Of a stretch of 64,000 bases of DNA, positions 38,398-46,644 are shown piece by piece. Numbering within the stretch: the first letter of the stretch is position 1; every line of letters begins with the position of its first letter. Below the pieces are notes generated by a model that was not told the origin of the DNA, ran no database searches, and saw nothing but the letters and a program-made list of their open reading frames with translations. Origin of the DNA: an uncultured Williamsia sp. (GTDB lineage Bacteria > Actinomycetota > Actinomycetes > Mycobacteriales > Mycobacteriaceae); the NCBI RefSeq assembly GCF_947494875.1, contig NZ_CANLWM010000007.1, positions 209,405 through 273,404 on the forward strand, given 5' to 3'. A program made the translations under genes and the position numbers.

Positions 38398-39333
38398 TCA
38401 GGAGTCCTGGGCGAGCCGTTCCACGAGGTACTCGCGCAGTTCGGGACCGATGTCGTCACGGTCGAGCGCGAAATCGACGGCAGCCTTGAGGTATCCACCC
38501 GGGTTGCCCAGATCGTGGCGGGTGCCGTGGTGGACCACCACGTGCACCGGGTGACCCTCGGAGATCAGCAGGGCGATCGCGTCGGTCAGCTGCAGCTCGC
38601 CACCCGCGCCGGGCTCGATGCGCCGCAGGGCGTCGAAGATCGCACGGTCGAGGATGTAGCGCCCCGCGGCCGCGAGGTTCGACGGCGCGTCCTCCTTCGC
38701 CGGCTTCTCGACCATGCCGGTCAACTTCATCACGTTCGGGTTGTTCGCGTCCTCGAGCTCCTCCACCTCGAACACGCCGTAGGCGCTGATCTTGTCGTGC
38801 GGCACCTCGATCGCGCAGAGCACCGTGCCGCCGCGGCGGGCGCGGGTGCGTGCCATGACCTCCAACACACCCCCGGGCAGCACCAGGTCGTCGGGGAGCA
38901 ACACGGCGATGGCGTCCTCGTCGTCGCGCAACTCGGGTTCCACGCACCCCACCGCGTGGCCCAGCCCCAGCGGCTTGTCCTGGACGACGGCGGCGACCTC
39001 CATCAGCGACGGCGCCTTGCGCACCTTCGCCAGCATCGACGCCTTGCCGCGCTTCTCCAGCGTCGACTCCAGGACGAGGTCCTCGACGAAGTGCGCGACG
39101 ACACCGTCCTTGCCCGGCGAGGTGACGATCAGGAGCCGTTCCGCCCCAGCCGATTTCGCCTCCTCCGCGACGAGCTCGATGCCCGGCGTGTCGACCACCG
39201 GCAGCAGTTCCTTGGGCACGGTCTTCGTCGCGGGGAGGAAACGGGTACCCAACCCAGCAGCGGGGACGATGGCCGTGCGCGGGATCGGCGGCGTGTTCGG
39301 AACGCTCTCGTATTCGACGCCCTTGGGTCCCAT
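38398..39333 (-). CDS. galU: UTP--glucose-1-phosphate uridylyltransferase
   Basis: 311-aa nucleotidyltransferase: VPAAGLGTRFLPATKTVPKELLPVVD at residues about 23-48 (UTP loop), VLLPDDLVLPG, MVEKPAKEDAPSNLAAAGRYIL and the C-terminal GNPGGYLKA. Makes UDP-glucose for glycolipids, trehalose and cell-wall polysaccharides. ATG 39333 with GAGGT upstream. First gene of galU-glp-rimJ-glpR on the minus strand; the 54-bp gap to the methyltransferase gene holds its promoter. Confidence 0.95.
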   Translation of the reverse strand: MGPKGVEYESVPNTPPIPRTAIVPAAGLGTRFLPATKTVPKELLPVVDTPGIELVAEEAKSAGAERLLIVTSPGKDGVVAHFVEDLVLESTLEKRGKASMLAKVRKAPSLMEVAAVVQDKPLGLGHAVGCVEPELRDDEDAIAVLLPDDLVLPGGVLEVMARTRARRGGTVLCAIEVPHDKISAYGVFEVEELEDANNPNVMKLTGMVEKPAKEDAPSNLAAAGRYILDRAIFDALRRIEPGAGGELQLTDAIALLISEGHPVHVVVHHGTRHDLGNPGGYLKAAVDFALDRDDIGPELREYLVERLAQDS

Positions 39334-39406
39334 GACCTACCTCTCACCTCAGCGTGCGCGGTTCGTCGGAGACCCTAGGTGCGATCCCCGACCGTCGCCT
39401 GTGAAC

Positions 39407-40243
39407 CTATCGGGTGTCCGCTGTGCGTGCGGGCCGTGCGAGCACCGCGGTCCGTGAGCCGCGAAGGTCCCAGGACACCGCACGCGTGGCTCGCCGGGCA
39501 CGGTCCACCGCATCGAGGAGTGACTCCGAGTCGACGCGTGTCACCCGATCGGTCGACGCGGCCGCGAGCCGGTCGAGGTGCCTCAGGGCGTGGCGTGCGG
39601 CGGCGGCATCGGACGCCGGATCGGCCGTCGTCACGAACTCGCGTTCCTCGACGACCTGCCACCCGTTGTCGCCGATCACCTGCGCCCACGGCCCGCCGTG
39701 CAACGGCATCGACTCGCGCAGACGCATCCCGAGCGCGTCGGCCGCCCGCCGTTCGGCGGCAGCGGCGGGATCGTCGTCGGCGAGCACCAGCAACGGCAGC
39801 GCGACCTCCACCACGCAGAGCATCGCGTCGCCGTCGGAGGCGTCGCCGAGTCGTCGGAGCACCGCGCCGGCGTCGGCGACGTGGTGCAGGCAATTCGAGG
39901 CGAACACCACATCCGCCGACGACATCGGCACCTCGTGGTCGATGTCGGCGACGACGGTGTGCACCAGCGCCGCCACCCCGGCGCGCTCGGCTCGCTCGGC
40001 GAGCACAGAGAACCACGTGTCCTGTGCGTCGATCGCCGTGATCTGCGCGGTCGGCAACCGACGCGCGAGTCCGAGGGACGCGACGCCGTTCCCGGCACCC
40101 AGGTCGACGACGAACGACGGGGCTCCGGCCTGCTCGACCACCCAGTCGAGCAGGTCGTCCCAGTGCCGCGCGAACGCGGCGGTCTCGTCGTCGAGGCCGT
40201 CGAAGGTGCGGGCGTGACCGTGATGACCGTGCTCGTGCGCCAT
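39407..40243 (-). CDS. Class I SAM-dependent methyltransferase
   Basis: 278-aa protein: His-rich start (MAHEHGHHGHAR), motif I VVDLGAGNGVASLGLAR, acidic motif II ITAIDAQD, and SADVVFASNCLHHVADA. The N-terminal histidines might bind metal. Substrate unknown. TAGGGT (40256-40251, minus) is 7 nt before the ATG and suggests a leaderless mRNA; the frame extends upstream but earlier starts are less likely. Divergent from the EAL-domain gene across about 216 bp. Confidence 0.87.
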   Translation of the reverse strand: MAHEHGHHGHARTFDGLDDETAAFARHWDDLLDWVVEQAGAPSFVVDLGAGNGVASLGLARRLPTAQITAIDAQDTWFSVLAERAERAGVAALVHTVVADIDHEVPMSSADVVFASNCLHHVADAGAVLRRLGDASDGDAMLCVVEVALPLLVLADDDPAAAAERRAADALGMRLRESMPLHGGPWAQVIGDNGWQVVEEREFVTTADPASDAAAARHALRHLDRLAAASTDRVTRVDSESLLDAVDRARRATRAVSWDLRGSRTAVLARPARTADTR

Positions 40244-40459
40244 GGAGGACACCCTAGAGGTGGCTTCGCAGTATCGGCACATCATCGTGCCAAAACAGCA
40301 CTTTGTTGCGTGGCGACAACGGACTCCGGATCCCAACATTTGTCATGCCAAGACCACATGAGAAATCGGCGGAAGTGCAGTTCACGGACTCGCCGACGGT
40401 AAGATCCGGTTCGATTGCGACCGTCGGCGTCGCCACCGTCGAGAGGGGTGGGTCGGTTC

Positions 40460-42283
40460 ATGCTCCACCATCGGCCCACCACCTCGCCCGCCCGAGACGA
40501 GGGACTCTTCCACTTCCTCGACGGCCGCCAGGCGTCGTCCATCAGGCGCTACGCGGCGATGCTGACGATCGGTACGGGACTCGCAGGCCTGACGGCATGG
40601 CCGTCCGCGCGAGGCGGACCGTTCTCACCCGCCGGGTGGACGGTGGCGGTGGTGGCCCTGTCCGCGATCCCGGCAGCGTGGTTGTGGTTTCGCCAACGCC
40701 ACCGGCGCCGGGCGGACCTGCTGTTCGTCGCGTATGCGAACTGCGCGACGACAGCGGTACTGCTCCTCCTGTACCCGATGTTCGGGGCGATGCCGGGAGT
40801 GGTCCTGTACGGCCCCATCGCGTTCGGCGCGCTGTTCCTCCTCGGACCGGGCTGCTTCCTGGCGAACTCCGCTGTCGGACTCGGCGTCCTGGGCGTGTTC
40901 GTGGTCGGGACCGCCGTCGAAGGCGCGCCGATCGCCAACATCGCCTGTCGCACACTGATCGTCGTGACCGCGCTGGCGATGCCCGTCGGATACTGGCTGT
41001 ACCAGCGTCGGCTCCTCACATTGGTGACCAGCGTGCAGCGCGATCCCGTGACCGGGCTCTTCAATCGCGTCGGGTTCGAGGTGGCAGCCGCCGCAGCCGA
41101 CACCGGCGACGTCGACTCCCCGATCTTCGTCACGGCCTCGGTCCAGATCCACGGTGACGCACTGCTGTCTGGCGGAAAGGGCGCACGGGGAGTCCCCGCG
41201 CAGGTGTTCGCCACCGCCGGGGCTTTGAGGGACATCACCCCGTACGGCGGGTTCACGGCGCGGACGTCCGCGACGGAGTTCCTCGTCGGGATCTGGGTCG
41301 ACGGATGGGACGCGGCCTCGTCGACCGTCGAGGCGATGCTCTCGGCGCTCGACGAGCTCGCCGGTGTCACGGGCGAGCGGAACGCGCGCTGGGGCTGCGT
41401 CGTGACCGCCCACAATCAGGAGGGGTCGCCCACGACGACCGCGACGTGGACCGTGCAGCGGTCCATCGCCGCCGCAGAAGCGCGTCGGCGAGATCCGGAC
41501 ACGCGAGCGCACCGGGATTCCGGGCCCGAGATCACGTTCGACGATGTCCGCGCCGTGGTGGACGGGGCCGGCCCGATGATCGTCTTCCAGCCGATCGTCC
41601 GGGCGGGCGACCATGCCGTCCTCGGATACGAGGCCCTGTCCCGCTTCCCCGGCCATCACGCGTCTCCGCAGGCGTGGTTTCGCGCCGCCGGAGAGCTGGG
41701 CCTGTCGGTGGCCCTGGAGACGTCGGCCATCCACCGGGCACTGGACGCCGCGCAGCGCCTCCCGGCGTCGGTGTTCGTCAGCGTGAACGCCTCACCCGCG
41801 ACGCTGTCGTCGCATCGGTGCCGCGAGATGCTCGTTGCCGCGGCGTCCACACGCACCGTCGTAGTGGAGATCTCCGAGACCGCCCTCGTCTCTGTCGACG
41901 ACGAGGTACAGACGGCTTTGTGCGTACTCCGAGCTGCGGGGATCCTCATCGCGATGGACGACGTGGGTGCGGGCTACGCCGGCTTCCGCCAGCTGCTCGC
42001 CGTCTCACCCGACATGATCAAGGTCGATTCCGCGATCACCCGCGGCGTCGACACCGACCCCGCGCGCCAGGCGATCGCGCGCTCGATGGTCGAGTTCGCC
42101 CGCGTGACCGGCGCTCGCTGCGTCTTCGAGGGCGTGGAGACCCGGGCCGAACTCGACACTGTCACCGCCTGCGGCGTCGAGATGGTCCAGGGATACCTTC
42201 TGGGACGGCCGTCCCAGATCAGCGCCTCCGCCGACCGTCGGCGCACCCAGGGCGCCGGCGACCGATCCCCGGGGAGCGCGTAG
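40460..42283 (+). CDS. c-di-GMP phosphodiesterase (EAL) with degenerate GGDEF and membrane sensor
   Basis: 607-aa protein. Residues 30-195 hold about six hydrophobic segments. A GGDEF-like domain follows (DPVTGLFNRVGFE) but the active-site signature reads TSATEF, so synthesis is not expected. The EAL domain (about 350-600) keeps the catalytic set: YEALSRF with E391, NASPATL, EISETAL, AMDDVGAGY, KVDSAI, EGVET and VQGYLLGRP. It should cleave c-di-GMP to pGpG, perhaps with the degenerate domain as a GTP sensor. ATG 40460; GTG 40448 is an alternative. TAAGAT near 40400 may be the -10. No c-di-GMP effector seen in the window. Confidence 0.87.
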   Translation: MLHHRPTTSPARDEGLFHFLDGRQASSIRRYAAMLTIGTGLAGLTAWPSARGGPFSPAGWTVAVVALSAIPAAWLWFRQRHRRRADLLFVAYANCATTAVLLLLYPMFGAMPGVVLYGPIAFGALFLLGPGCFLANSAVGLGVLGVFVVGTAVEGAPIANIACRTLIVVTALAMPVGYWLYQRRLLTLVTSVQRDPVTGLFNRVGFEVAAAAADTGDVDSPIFVTASVQIHGDALLSGGKGARGVPAQVFATAGALRDITPYGGFTARTSATEFLVGIWVDGWDAASSTVEAMLSALDELAGVTGERNARWGCVVTAHNQEGSPTTTATWTVQRSIAAAEARRRDPDTRAHRDSGPEITFDDVRAVVDGAGPMIVFQPIVRAGDHAVLGYEALSRFPGHHASPQAWFRAAGELGLSVALETSAIHRALDAAQRLPASVFVSVNASPATLSSHRCREMLVAAASTRTVVVEISETALVSVDDEVQTALCVLRAAGILIAMDDVGAGYAGFRQLLAVSPDMIKVDSAITRGVDTDPARQAIARSMVEFARVTGARCVFEGVETRAELDTVTACGVEMVQGYLLGRPSQISASADRRRTQGAGDRSPGSA

Positions 42284-42368
42284 CCGATCAGGCAGGTGAC
42301 GACGCGATTTTGCCCGGCCGCGCTGTTCCGCGCCCAACAGTGCCATCGGCGAATGGCAGGATGGTCGG

Positions 42369-42878
42369 ATGACCACGACGTCGGCCGCCCTGGGACCGCG
42401 CAAGACCCCGTTCCACCGGTGGCTGTACCGACCCGCGCGCTTCCGTGTACTGGTGAGCCTCTACCCGCCGCTGCTGGGCGCGGGTGTGCGGGTCTCGCGC
42501 ATCGCCGACGACTGGACGTCGGGCACGGTGACCCTGCGTGTCCACCCCTGGACGGCGAACCTCCATGGCGCGGCGTTCGGCGGCGCGCTCTTCAGTGCGA
42601 CCGACATCCTCTACGGGATGATGCTCGCCGCTCAACTCGGTCGACGATTCGAGGTCTGGACCAAGTCGGCGCACATCGAGTTCCACGCCCCCGGCCGCGG
42701 ACGACTCCACCTCGGCGTCACTCTGTCCCCCGAGGAGACCGAGAAGATCCGCCGGGACACCGAACGCGACGGGTCGTCGGACGTCCTCCACCGCGTCGCG
42801 ATCGTCGACGCCGATGGGACGACCGTCGCCGAGGCGGCACACACGATGCGGGTTCGCGTCCGCGCCGCATCGACGTGA
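42369..42878 (+). CDS. DUF4442 / hotdog-fold thioesterase-like protein
   Basis: 169-aa protein of the DUF4442 hotdog group. Seen: the WLYRPARFRVLVSLYPPLLGAGVRVS start, RVHPWTANLHGAAFGGALFSATDILYGMMLAAQLG (hotdog helix) and KSAHIEFHAPGRGRL. Such proteins are likely acyl-CoA thioesterases, but the typical catalytic Asp/Glu on the helix is not obvious. The next gene, an alpha/beta hydrolase, starts 36 bp downstream on the same strand. Substrate open. Confidence 0.85.
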   Translation: MTTTSAALGPRKTPFHRWLYRPARFRVLVSLYPPLLGAGVRVSRIADDWTSGTVTLRVHPWTANLHGAAFGGALFSATDILYGMMLAAQLGRRFEVWTKSAHIEFHAPGRGRLHLGVTLSPEETEKIRRDTERDGSSDVLHRVAIVDADGTTVAEAAHTMRVRVRAAST

Positions 42879-42914
42879 CCCCCGACGCCTCGGACGCGTG
42901 GGTACGGTGCGTGC

Positions 42915-43742
42915 GTGCAGATGCGCGAGTTCGCCTGGCGTGACGGGCAGGTCATCCGGTGGGACCGATTCGGCACCGGGCCCGCCGTCGTCTTCTGCCA
43001 CGGGACGCCGTGGTCGTCGGAGCTGTGGCGGCCGATCGCGACCGCCCTCTCCTCGCGACACACGGTGTACCTCTGGGACATGCCGGGGTACGGGCGATCG
43101 ACCCAGGCCGACGGTCAGGACGTGTCCCTGGCGACGCAGGGTGAGGCTCTCGCCGACCTGATCCGACACTGGGGTCTCGACGATCCCGTCGTCGTCGCAC
43201 ACGACTACGGCGGCGCCGTCAGTCTCCGGGCACATCTGTTGGGGCGGATGCCATATCGCGCCCTGGCCCTCGTCGACGTCGTCGCGCTCCGGCCATGGGG
43301 GTCGCCGTTCTTCCGACTCGTCGCGGAGAACGCCGAGGTGTTCGCCGCCCTCCCGGACCCATTGCACGAAGCGCTGGTCCGTGCGTACGTCGCCGTCGCG
43401 GCCCATCGTCCGCTGCGCGCCGAGGACCACGACATTCTTGTCCGACCGTGGCTCGGTGCGACCGGCAAGGCCGCCTTCTACCGCCAGATCGCCCAGGCCG
43501 GCGAGCGGTACACCGACGAGATCGAGCCGCTGTACCCGAGCCTGGACCTCCCGGTCCTCGTCGTGTGGGGTGCCGACGACACGTGGATCCCGGTCGATCG
43601 CGCGCACACCCTCGCCGAGACGATCCCGGGGGGCGAGCTCCACGTCGTCCCCGACGCGGGCCACCTGATCCAGCTCGATGCGCCCGAGAGACTCACCGCG
43701 ATCCTGGCCGACTGGCTGGCCCGCGTGGGGATGGTCCGATGA
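42915..43742 (+). CDS. Alpha/beta hydrolase with Asp nucleophile (epoxide hydrolase/dehalogenase-like)
   Basis: 275-aa hydrolase. The nucleophile elbow is AHDYGGA, i.e. Asp instead of Ser, as in haloalkane dehalogenases and soluble epoxide hydrolases; FCHGTPWSS supplies the oxyanion turn, WGADDTWIP the acid and PDAGHL the catalytic His. TACGGT (42903-42908) ends 6 nt before GTG 42915, so the mRNA may be leaderless; ATG 42921 is an alternative. Its stop overlaps the next gene (ATGA), so expression is coupled to the 5-FTHF cyclo-ligase gene. True substrate unknown. Confidence 0.87.
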   Translation: MQMREFAWRDGQVIRWDRFGTGPAVVFCHGTPWSSELWRPIATALSSRHTVYLWDMPGYGRSTQADGQDVSLATQGEALADLIRHWGLDDPVVVAHDYGGAVSLRAHLLGRMPYRALALVDVVALRPWGSPFFRLVAENAEVFAALPDPLHEALVRAYVAVAAHRPLRAEDHDILVRPWLGATGKAAFYRQIAQAGERYTDEIEPLYPSLDLPVLVVWGADDTWIPVDRAHTLAETIPGGELHVVPDAGHLIQLDAPERLTAILADWLARVGMVR

Positions 43743-44329
43743 GCGATCCCGCTGCCGCGAAGAAGGCGCTGCGTGCCGACCTGATCCGCCGTCGCGACGC
43801 GATGTCCGACCACGACCGCGCGCAGGTCGGCACGGCGTTGGCCGGCCACCTGGGCGAGTCACCCTTACCAATCGGCCCCGACAGCACCGTGTGCGCCTAC
43901 GTGTCGATCGGGACCGAGCCGCCGACCGGCCCGCTGCTCGCCGCACTCGCCGAGACCGGCGCCCGGGTCCTGCTGCCGGTCACCCTCCCCGGCGCCCCCT
44001 CGCCGCTGGAGTGGGCGGTCGCCGACGGGCCCGAGGCGTTGGCGCCCGGCAGGTTCGGCCTTCTCGAACCCACCGGCGAACGCCTCGGACCGACCGCCGT
44101 CACCGACGCCGACCTCGTGTTCGTCCCCGCTCTCGCCGTCGACACCCGAGGGGTGCGGCTCGGACGGGGCGCGGGCTTCTACGACCGGTCGCTCGTGGGT
44201 GCCCGGGGTGCGCTCGTCGCCGTCGTCCACGACGACGAGATCCTCCCCCTGGTCCCCGGTGACGACCTCGACGTCGCGATGGACTGGGCACTGACGCCCG
44301 GGGCGGGCTTTCGCCGCCTGTCTGCCTGA
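43739..44329 (+). CDS. 5-formyltetrahydrofolate cyclo-ligase
   Basis: 196-aa enzyme of the 5-FTHF cyclo-ligase family: ALRADLIRRRDAMS start, VCAYVSIGTEPPTGPLL, VFVPALAVDTRGVRLGRGAGFYDRSL (ATP/folate site). Converts 5-formyl-THF to 5,10-methenyl-THF with ATP. In M. tuberculosis the orthologue (Rv0992c) stands next to galU; here it sits about 4.4 kb away and overlaps the hydrolase stop by ATGA, so the two are translated together. Confidence 0.93.
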   Translation: MSDPAAAKKALRADLIRRRDAMSDHDRAQVGTALAGHLGESPLPIGPDSTVCAYVSIGTEPPTGPLLAALAETGARVLLPVTLPGAPSPLEWAVADGPEALAPGRFGLLEPTGERLGPTAVTDADLVFVPALAVDTRGVRLGRGAGFYDRSLVGARGALVAVVHDDEILPLVPGDDLDVAMDWALTPGAGFRRLSA

Positions 44330-44414
44330 GTGTTCACCACCCGGGTCCGTCGTGATTGTGAGACGTCCCACGCGTGAGGTATCGACGGGTGAACTGCGGA
44401 TAGCGTTCGCGCAC

Positions 44415-45167
44415 ATGACCACCATCCGCGTCACGCGGGAAGATGCCATCGGACGTGAAGCACAGTTGTCGTGGCTCCTCGCAGCGGTGGCGGGGATGAT
44501 CGGCGCGGCAGCGTTCCTGGATTCCGACGGATACTTCGTCACCTTCATGACCGGCAACACCGAGCGGGCGGTCCTGCAGGGCTTCGACACCACCCGGGAG
44601 CGGGGTGTGATCGGGCCCGTCGCCCTCAACGCGGCTTTCCTCATCCTCGCGTTCGTCCTGGGCGTCGCTGTGGCGATGTACCTGCGCCGCAAGCTGTGGA
44701 AGAACAACCCGCACGGCATCACCGTGCTCACCACGCTCGGACTCTTCGCAGCGGGGATGACCGACCTGGTCCTCAACGGGTTCGGGACCAACGACGTCAC
44801 CTAGATCCCGATCATCATCGTCGCGTTCACGGTCGGCACCCTGAACACGGCGTTCGTGAAGAAGGGCGAGGTGTCCATCCCGCTGAGCTACGTCACCGGG
44901 ACGCTCGTGAAACTCGGGCAGGGGGTCGAACGGCACGTCACCGGTGGGGGCACCTTCTACGACTGGCTCGTCTACGCGCTGCTGTACGCGGGTTTCATCC
45001 TCGGCGCGGTCGTCGGCGGGGTGGTCGCCTCGATCATCGGCGGCGGATACGTCCTGTTCGGCGCGGCCGGCCTGTGCGCCGTGGCCACGATCGTCGCCTA
45101 CTTCCACACCGACAAGCTGCGGAAGCACGCGTGGCCGCCCGAGCCTGCGGAGCAGACCGGCGCGTGA
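44415..45167 (+). pseudogene. DUF1275 (YoaK-like) membrane protein interrupted by an in-frame amber codon
   Basis: One continuous reading frame codes a DUF1275 protein (about 250 aa: helices, MTGNTERAVL motif, APYVTGTLVKLGQGVERH-type repeat SYVTGTL) but TAG at 44802-44804 splits it after residue 129. The second half follows in the same frame (GTLNTAFVKKGEVSIPLSYVTGT, then four hydrophobic segments) with no other damage. So this is a single nonsense change, recent decay or a sequencing error; readthrough is also possible. TAGCGT (44401-44406) stands 8 nt before the ATG at 44415. The family function is unknown. Confidence 0.85.
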
Positions 45168-45175
45168 CACCGCGG

Positions 45176-45202
45176 TTGGCACTCGCGTCGGTCGAGTGCC
45201 AA
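45176..45202 (+). promoter_or_regulatory. CIRCE element (HrcA operator) upstream of ruc
   Basis: TTGGCACTC-N9-GAGTGCCAA is a perfect 9-9-9 inverted repeat that matches the CIRCE consensus (TTAGCACTC-N9-GAGTGCTAA) in architecture and central bases. It precedes a TAGACT -10 candidate (45211-45216) by 8 bp. HrcA binding would repress the ruc gene and relieve on heat or misfolding stress, as reported for Rv0991c in M. tuberculosis. Confidence 0.85.
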
Positions 45203-45267
45203 TCGCGCGCTAGACTGTTCTGCGGTCCCGCTCGGGGCCCAGGTTCTTCCCTCCCGGAGGTGAGTCG

Positions 45268-45642
45268 GTGCCGACCTACTCGTATGCGTGCACGGAGTGC
45301 GACAACAAGTTCGACATCGTGCAGTCCTTCAGCGACGACTCCCTGACGGAGTGCCCGCGCTGCGGCGGTCGTCTGCGCAAGCTGTTCAACTCCGTCGGCA
45401 TCGTCTTCAAGGGCAGCGGCTTCTACCGCACCGACAGCCGCTCGGGTTCGACGGTCGGCAGCGACTCCGGGTCGGACTCGTCGTCGAGCTCCGACTCCTC
45501 CTCGTCGAAGGACACCTCGTCGTCGAAGGACGGTTCGTCGAGCAGCAGCTCGTCGTCCTCGTCCGGCAAGGACAGTTCGTCCTCGAGCAGCAGCTCCTCG
45601 AGCTCCTCGTCGTCGGGCAGTTCGTCCGCCAAGGCCTCCTGA
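45268..45642 (+). CDS. ruc: Redox-regulated chaperone Ruc (FmdB zinc ribbon, Ser-rich tail)
   Basis: 124-aa protein. N-terminal FmdB-type zinc ribbon with cysteines 8, 11, 29 and 32 (CX2C twice) that can hold zinc or form disulfides under oxidation; the second half is a disordered Ser-rich tail (about residues 55-124) with D/K interruptions. This matches Rv0991c (Ruc), a chaperone activated by oxidation that guards proteins from aggregation. GTG start with GGAGG 10 nt upstream, under the CIRCE element at 45176. The following SAF-domain gene is separated by 95 bp and is probably its own unit. Confidence 0.88.
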   Translation: MPTYSYACTECDNKFDIVQSFSDDSLTECPRCGGRLRKLFNSVGIVFKGSGFYRTDSRSGSTVGSDSGSDSSSSSDSSSSKDTSSSKDGSSSSSSSSSSGKDSSSSSSSSSSSSSSGSSSAKAS

Positions 45643-45737
45643 CCGACTCCTCCCCAGGTCGGCCCGCATCCCCAGGCTGACGGTGTGACGCCGCGCGGAC
45701 CGGTTTTGACCTGAGCCGGACGACATACCGTCCGCGC

Positions 45738-46439
45738 ATGCCGCGACCTCCTTCCCGCGATCTCCGTCTCGACCCGACGATCGTCGACCGGATCCGCGGC
45801 ACACTGCGGCCCGGATGGGCCCGATCGTTGGCCGTCCGGCGGATCGCGGCGGTCGTCCTCGTCGGGGTCGCCCTCACGTCCGCGCTCATCGCGCATCGGG
45901 GCACGCGCCTGACGACAGTGATGGTCGCGGCGCGAGATCTCTCGCCGGGTACCGAACTCGTCGCGGAGGATCTGCGCGCCGTCGAGGTCGACCCAGCCGT
46001 CGTCCCACCCGGCGCCCTGCGCATGACCCGAGACGGGTTGAGCCGCACGGTCACCGGCCCCGTGCACGACGGGGAGATCCTGACCGACTGGCGACTCCTG
46101 TCGCCGCGACTGCCGGCGCTGCTTGCCGACGACGACGGCGCACGCCTCGTCCCCGTCCGCCTGGCCGACGACGCTGTCGTCGACCTGCTGCGTACCGGCG
46201 ACGTCGTCGACGTCCTCACCGAATCCGACGACACGGCGGGACCGGACGAGCCGCGCCGACCGAGCCCACGTCACGACGGCACTGTCCTGGTGCGCGGCGC
46301 CGTGGTGGCGGTGGTCCCGGCCCAGCGGAGCACCCGCGACACCCGCGCGCCGGTCGTGATGCTGGCCATGCCCGAACGCGACGCCCACGCGGTCGCCGGC
46401 ACCGCCCTCGCCGCGCCGGTCACCGTCGTCTTCCATTAG
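45738..46439 (+). CDS. SAF domain-containing protein (CpaB/RcpC-like)
   Basis: 233-aa protein: N-terminal membrane helix (about 33-53), then a SAF/antifreeze-type domain (MVAARDLSPGTELVAEDLRAVEVDP...PPGALR) and a C-terminal RcpC/CpaB-like beta region. CpaB proteins act in Flp/Tad pilus assembly, but no pilus genes are nearby, so the role here is open. TACCGT (45726-45731) is 6 nt before the ATG. The 3' end faces metE across a strong hairpin. Confidence 0.82.
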   Translation: MPRPPSRDLRLDPTIVDRIRGTLRPGWARSLAVRRIAAVVLVGVALTSALIAHRGTRLTTVMVAARDLSPGTELVAEDLRAVEVDPAVVPPGALRMTRDGLSRTVTGPVHDGEILTDWRLLSPRLPALLADDDGARLVPVRLADDAVVDLLRTGDVVDVLTESDDTAGPDEPRRPSPRHDGTVLVRGAVVAVVPAQRSTRDTRAPVVMLAMPERDAHAVAGTALAAPVTVVFH

Positions 46440-46589
46440 CGCGCGGTGCTGTCGGGACGTCGAGAACGGCCGGGGGGGGGATCGCTGGTCGGCGATCTCC
46501 CATCGCGCGTGGAATGCGGAGTGATCCCGGCAGGAGATCACCCTCTGACCGCCTCGCCGCGATTGCCCTCGCGGCGGTCGAGTGGGGCA

Positions 46590-46634
46590 GTGCGGGTCGG
46601 CTCATGGCCGTGCTGACCATGCGCCGACCCGCAC
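46590..46634. terminator. Bidirectional hairpin between the SAF-domain gene and metE
   Basis: An 11-bp perfect stem GTGCGGGTCGG (46590-46600) with CCGACCCGCAC (46624-46634) encloses a second stem CATGG (46603-46607) with CCATG (46617-46621). The stem lies 10 bp past the metE stop on the minus strand and downstream of the SAF gene on the plus strand, so it may end transcription from both sides. No T tract is present. Confidence 0.6.
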
Positions 46635-46644
46635 CCCCGTGGGG

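Noticed and set aside
36283..39378. 1031-codon plus-strand frame across rimJ, glp and galU
   Set aside because: Covers three recognised minus-strand genes and has no domain of its own.
46472..46480. Run of nine G as a phase-variable tract
   Set aside because: It lies in a non-coding gap with no gene start or frame depending on its length.
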